From Fonticella tunisiensis (GTDB lineage Bacteria > Bacillota > Clostridia > Clostridiales > Caloramatoraceae): DNA of 64,000 bases. The stretch covers positions 1 through 64,000 of the forward strand of contig NZ_SOAZ01000008.1 in NCBI RefSeq assembly GCF_004364155.1, written 5' to 3'. Below, piece after piece: positions 61,901 through 64,000 of the stretch; position 1 is the stretch's first letter; each line of letters begins with the position of its first letter. The notes under the pieces were generated by a model, which was not told the origin of the DNA, did no database searches, and saw only the letters and a program-made list of their open reading frames with translations. A program made the translations under genes and the position numbers.

Positions 61901-63812
61901 TTTCCTTAAGAAAATTCTCAGCAGGTATTTTGGAATAGTTAACTTTATGTGTAAGCTTTGTCTTGAGGTTTATAATAAAAATAAAATCGCTGCTCAGTCT
62001 ATACAATAAACTTCTAGAAACATCAAGTGCAGCAATTCTTAAAATGGAATTTTTAGAATCAAGCATATCCAGTATATAATTGAAAATTACGAGTGAATCC
62101 TTGTTTTCTGAAAACGGTATATATTTTGCAGCATAAAGTAAGGTGAGTTTATTGTCATTTGTGCTGTATTTTTCTTTATCATAATATTTAAATATAACGT
62201 CGCAATAAGCGTCAATAAGATTACTTTTGGCATTATTAAATAGTGAAGAAATCATAATTGGCAGAGTGTATACTATCCATTTTCTATGCTCCAGCAAAAT
62301 CTTATGGTCAGGGAACAGGAATAACCCTAAGTATTTATTCAAAAGATCAACACTTGTAAATTTAGGAGATCCAAGTTTTGCACTTGAAGGCAGCTCTTTC
62401 CTATAATCTTCATCAAATTCAGCTATTAGAACACCGATAAGCTCAGCAGACTTTTTTCGAATATCCTCCTCAGGGTGAGTGAGTTCCTCGTATAAAAAAT
62501 TTAGTGTGATAAGCTTTTGCTTTTGAGTTAAATATGTCGAATACTCTTCAAATATTTGAAGATATTGGCGGAGATTTTTCCAGTCATTTTCACTTCTTGC
62601 AAGATCAAGGATGAAATTAAGGGATGATTCTGTTCTCAGTTTGTACATAAGTTTTATATTATTTTCTATTGAAACATATTTGAGATTTTCTACAACTTCC
62701 TGGCCGTGCATAAGTGGATAGCTAAACTTTTTCCGGATTTTTAAAGCTTCGTTGTCAACCCTATCTGAAAAATCTGTGTTAACTTCTATTCCAATATTAA
62801 TCATAAAACTTTCAAAATCTTCAAGCTTAGAATATACTCGCTTATATCTGTTAAGCTTCATGTCATCAACGTTATCGAGCTTATCAAGTATTACGTTAAA
62901 TGCGTCCTTTAAAGTGAGAAAATGCATGGTGTCCTTTCCGTTCTTGTCCTTCAGGTTTTTAACCCTGAAATCGGAATAAATGAGTATTAGGGATTCCAGA
63001 GGAAGATTTTCCAGTTCAAGATCCCAGGTTGAGTGGTTCAAAGCTATGTTTCTTATGTAGAGTATATCATGCCTTGTAAACCATAAATCAGTATAATAAT
63101 AATGAAGATAGGGTACTCGCTTTATTTCTGAACCCGTACATCCATATTTACCTATATCATGGCCTGCAGAGGCTCCGGATACTCTGCCAAGGTCTATCGG
63201 AAGGCCCAAAGACTGAAACTGTCTGGCTAAAAACATGGCAAGGTAGTGTACACCGCAAATATGATCCAGGGTGTTATATCCTAAAAGCTCCTGATTCAAT
63301 TTCATCATTTCATAAATATATTCTTCATCGAATGAGTTTAGAAATTTTAAGTATTCATCTGGATTTTCAAGGGAATTAATCTCTTCCTGGGATAGAAAAT
63401 AAAGAGGATACTTGCTCTGCCATGTTCCGTCATTTGAATGCTTTTGAATTTGGGATGCTATTTTAAGCACCTTTAAATATATTTCATATGATTGTGCATC
63501 TATTGACGTATATACTAACGTTGAAGCGTGGGGAAAGGATTTACTAAGTGCATACTGGTATACATTCATAAGCCACTCCATATTATTTTGAACAGGAGCT
63601 ATTAGGTCAATCAAGTTTTTAATTAGAATTAAAGTGGAAAAACAGCTAAAATCCTTTTTTTCGACCATCGACCTAATATGGCTTTTTACCTCTTCACTGT
63701 ATAGGAATTCTTTCAGCATTTCCTTGCTGAGCAGATGTCTATTTATAAATTCATTGTTCAGTAGTTCATATAACAAATTGTCATAGAGTTCTTTTTCAAG
63801 CTGGCCATTCAT
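58914..63812 (-). CDS. Giant multidomain protein: HD / helical repeats / NMNAT-like / GNAT-like / phosphoribosyltransferase-like
   Basis: The 1632-residue protein combines several enzyme-like domains. Residues about 175-300 are an HD phosphohydrolase (H184 or H189, H218-D219 in AGHDIGK, D281). Residues about 380-915 look like helical HEAT/ARM-type repeats. Residues 925-1117 are a NadD-type nucleotidyltransferase (AFFPGTFDPFSLSH at 927-940, ISSTRIRDYI at 1084-1093). About 1130-1300 is GNAT-like. About 1340-1510 is phosphoribosyltransferase-like, with the PRPP loop PVILVDDILHKGYR. There is no signal peptide or membrane helix. GGGGG precedes the ATG. It is co-transcribed with the LDH-like gene. 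The whole architecture suggests nucleotide or NAD-related metabolism, but no function is known to me. Confidence 0.8.
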   Translation of the reverse strand: MNGQLEKELYDNLLYELLNNEFINRHLLSKEMLKEFLYSEEVKSHIRSMVEKKDFSCFSTLILIKNLIDLIAPVQNNMEWLMNVYQYALSKSFPHASTLVYTSIDAQSYEIYLKVLKIASQIQKHSNDGTWQSKYPLYFLSQEEINSLENPDEYLKFLNSFDEEYIYEMMKLNQELLGYNTLDHICGVHYLAMFLARQFQSLGLPIDLGRVSGASAGHDIGKYGCTGSEIKRVPYLHYYYTDLWFTRHDILYIRNIALNHSTWDLELENLPLESLILIYSDFRVKNLKDKNGKDTMHFLTLKDAFNVILDKLDNVDDMKLNRYKRVYSKLEDFESFMINIGIEVNTDFSDRVDNEALKIRKKFSYPLMHGQEVVENLKYVSIENNIKLMYKLRTESSLNFILDLARSENDWKNLRQYLQIFEEYSTYLTQKQKLITLNFLYEELTHPEEDIRKKSAELIGVLIAEFDEDYRKELPSSAKLGSPKFTSVDLLNKYLGLFLFPDHKILLEHRKWIVYTLPIMISSLFNNAKSNLIDAYCDVIFKYYDKEKYSTNDNKLTLLYAAKYIPFSENKDSLVIFNYILDMLDSKNSILRIAALDVSRSLLYRLSSDFIFIINLKTKLTHKVNYSKIPAENFLKEKIANQLDLDDAIKKRFSDFCKRDLKKIPDIYLSNLKTATDWIIKKIQVELLLDHSLKHPKENAFYTALHYCNLLKVSAVESVRNFAGDALVRIIPHLSPEQRNDVAIELLRALEIEGLRFAEFIPYSLGQILLFLKPIELDEVTDDLIGKIKQSEPRVKSLILKTIGIVIANYPKYRYMFNEDEKNFKNRLIKMLGILLNGLVNYNVQVKQMAYRVIGKDIFCSRWLGLEQKYNIFKLISKKLLTLIVDDSDEELLFLTKAASLNHIYRFISEYTCIRGKIELQHPDKVAFFPGTFDPFSLSHKEIVKAIKDLGFEVFLAVDEFSWSKQTRPHMIRRNIISMSIADELEVYLFPEDVQINISNNDNLSTLRNAFPCSEIYIVVGSDVLLNASAYKKSKSENSIHSFSHIIFKRNMKPAGKKHRLDDVLKLIDGEIIYLSLAPQYEDISSTRIRDYIDKNMDISSLIDPLVQRYMYENGYYQHEPQYKSPIQTVSVDVEVINNINEGIIDEICSLLENRPYDLYEKLKNFSKKPSARIVALRSVNENNSIVAFSLIHWIRISELYRELQNVLVCEYIRKNAAGRIVLIGGMYINKNTKIKNLEQMLLTETLAFCLSRDYDYAVYKSIILDFSSRQIEDVLRLQGFIKLPYNSNDSPFYVVNMSSPCTLNLDIKTIIKEPFRSNNNINKVIKTSRKRLQEALTKLYPGNLVLSFNRNMMYENIIKKICRENGVPTTPLCPRSFGNSMCVPFGNILKRNIVPNTITKSLHTEKYFSRDLKSYTIGPFPNYLSLENQIRMLKAFDRPVILVDDILHKGYRIRALDPLLNKEGINVQKIIVGILSGMGKELMDIQNRSVDSAYYIPKLKVWFNESLLYPFMGGDTVWQGDYPRRNLIPSINLILPYASPTFIKGTSTSSIFNLSKVCIENALDIMAALESEYQFIQERSLTLGLLGQVFMSPRCPDHGYNMNYDLNLNASHYLKNDLELLSRIEYLLNKD

Positions 63813-63960
63813 TTTTATCCCCCTTAAGCTTAAATGAATATGGTAAAGATCTCTAGTATAATTATATTAATATTTTTATGATTTTTCTATTAATAAAGCT
63901 TTTATATATACTCTATATTTGAAAGTGCTTTATATAAAATATAATATAAAGTTAACAATA

Positions 63961-64000
63961 ATGGAAAAATATGAAGTGATCGTTATGAAGCTTGATGTAA
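63961..64000 (+). CDS. Possible start of a rightward gene cut by the window edge
   Basis: A frame opens with ATG at 63961 or, better placed behind AAGTGAT, at 63985, and runs off the edge (MKLDV). Only 13 codons at most are visible, so the product cannot be named. The AT-rich stretch 63813-63960 would be a divergent promoter region shared with the giant gene. Confidence 0.2.
   Translation, partial: MEKYEVIVMKLDV

Noticed and set aside
1-64000. Search for CRISPR arrays, rRNA/tRNA genes, prophage genes and toxin-antitoxin pairs
   Set aside because: No regularly spaced direct repeats, no tRNA cloverleaf sets, no rRNA-like sequence and no phage structural genes were seen by reading.

Overview
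The window looks like chromosome from a low-G+C, anaerobic, endospore-forming Firmicute of class Clostridia, probably Clostridiaceae or a close relative. This rests on AT-rich intergenic DNA, strong GGAGG ribosome sites, Gram-positive leader RNAs (T-box, L-box, c-di-AMP, preQ1 and glycine riboswitches), spore genes (pdaA, a LysM-SleB hydrolase, ytaF), and an oxygen-sensitive energy metabolism (Rnf, 2-oxoacid:ferredoxin oxidoreductase, AdhE). No rRNA, tRNA, CRISPR array, phage module or complete insertion sequence is visible. The genus is not resolved.

Layout. 1-2300: a possible transposase tail, then a promoter and a glycine-riboswitch-like leader ahead of an ACT-domain/DUF711 pair. 2389-7734: aspartate 4-decarboxylase, a small zinc-ribbon protein, greA, a MATE exporter and a TtcA-like PP-loop protein. 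7790-17174: adhE with a Rex-type site, a GT39 membrane glycosyltransferase, pdaA, folA and korAB. 17204-21159: preQ1-controlled queT-queF, a c-di-AMP-controlled LysM-SleB hydrolase, DUF3810 and DUF3892. 21205-26139: lysine-riboswitch-controlled lysC-lysA, two small genes, a kinase-like protein and an SRAP protein. 26657-31620: rnfCDGEAB. 31657-45736: DUF3243, a decayed ABC transporter, an SDR diverging from an alpha-oxoamine synthase, DUF4397, a sirtuin, a repeat-rich intergenic region, two FG-GAP-like surface proteins, an orphan solute-binding lipoprotein, a Fur/PerR regulator, a degenerate M28-like membrane protein and a small alarmone synthetase. 45907-57552: T-box-controlled argS, plsY, a cysteine desulfurase, a MazG-like protein, ytaF, an internally deleted cinA, pulA, queG, DUF4250, a gnd remnant and zwf. 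57660-63812: a two-gene operon made of a 1632-residue multidomain protein and a lactate/malate-dehydrogenase-like enzyme.

How the genes connect. KorAB makes reduced ferredoxin. Rnf can pass those electrons to NAD+ while pumping ions, and AdhE re-oxidises NADH to ethanol. Rex-like sites near adhE and upstream of rnf suggest shared redox control. queT, queF and queG are three steps of queuosine salvage and synthesis. lysC and lysA bracket the diaminopimelate/lysine pathway.

The most interesting items are: (i) the giant HD / helical-repeat / nucleotidyltransferase / GNAT-like / phosphoribosyltransferase fusion, translationally coupled to a dehydrogenase with an extra N-terminal domain, which looks like an uncharacterised nucleotide- or NAD-linked system; (ii) a cluster of deletion-type gene lesions (cinA, gnd, an ABC ATPase) plus a homopolymer frameshift in the ABC permease; (iii) a preQ1 leader with two near-duplicate terminators and a long-range inverted repeat; (iv) unassigned structured non-coding elements at 12672-12752 and 39301-39415; (v) a small dispersed repeat family at 20718, 31975, 39436 and 39494.
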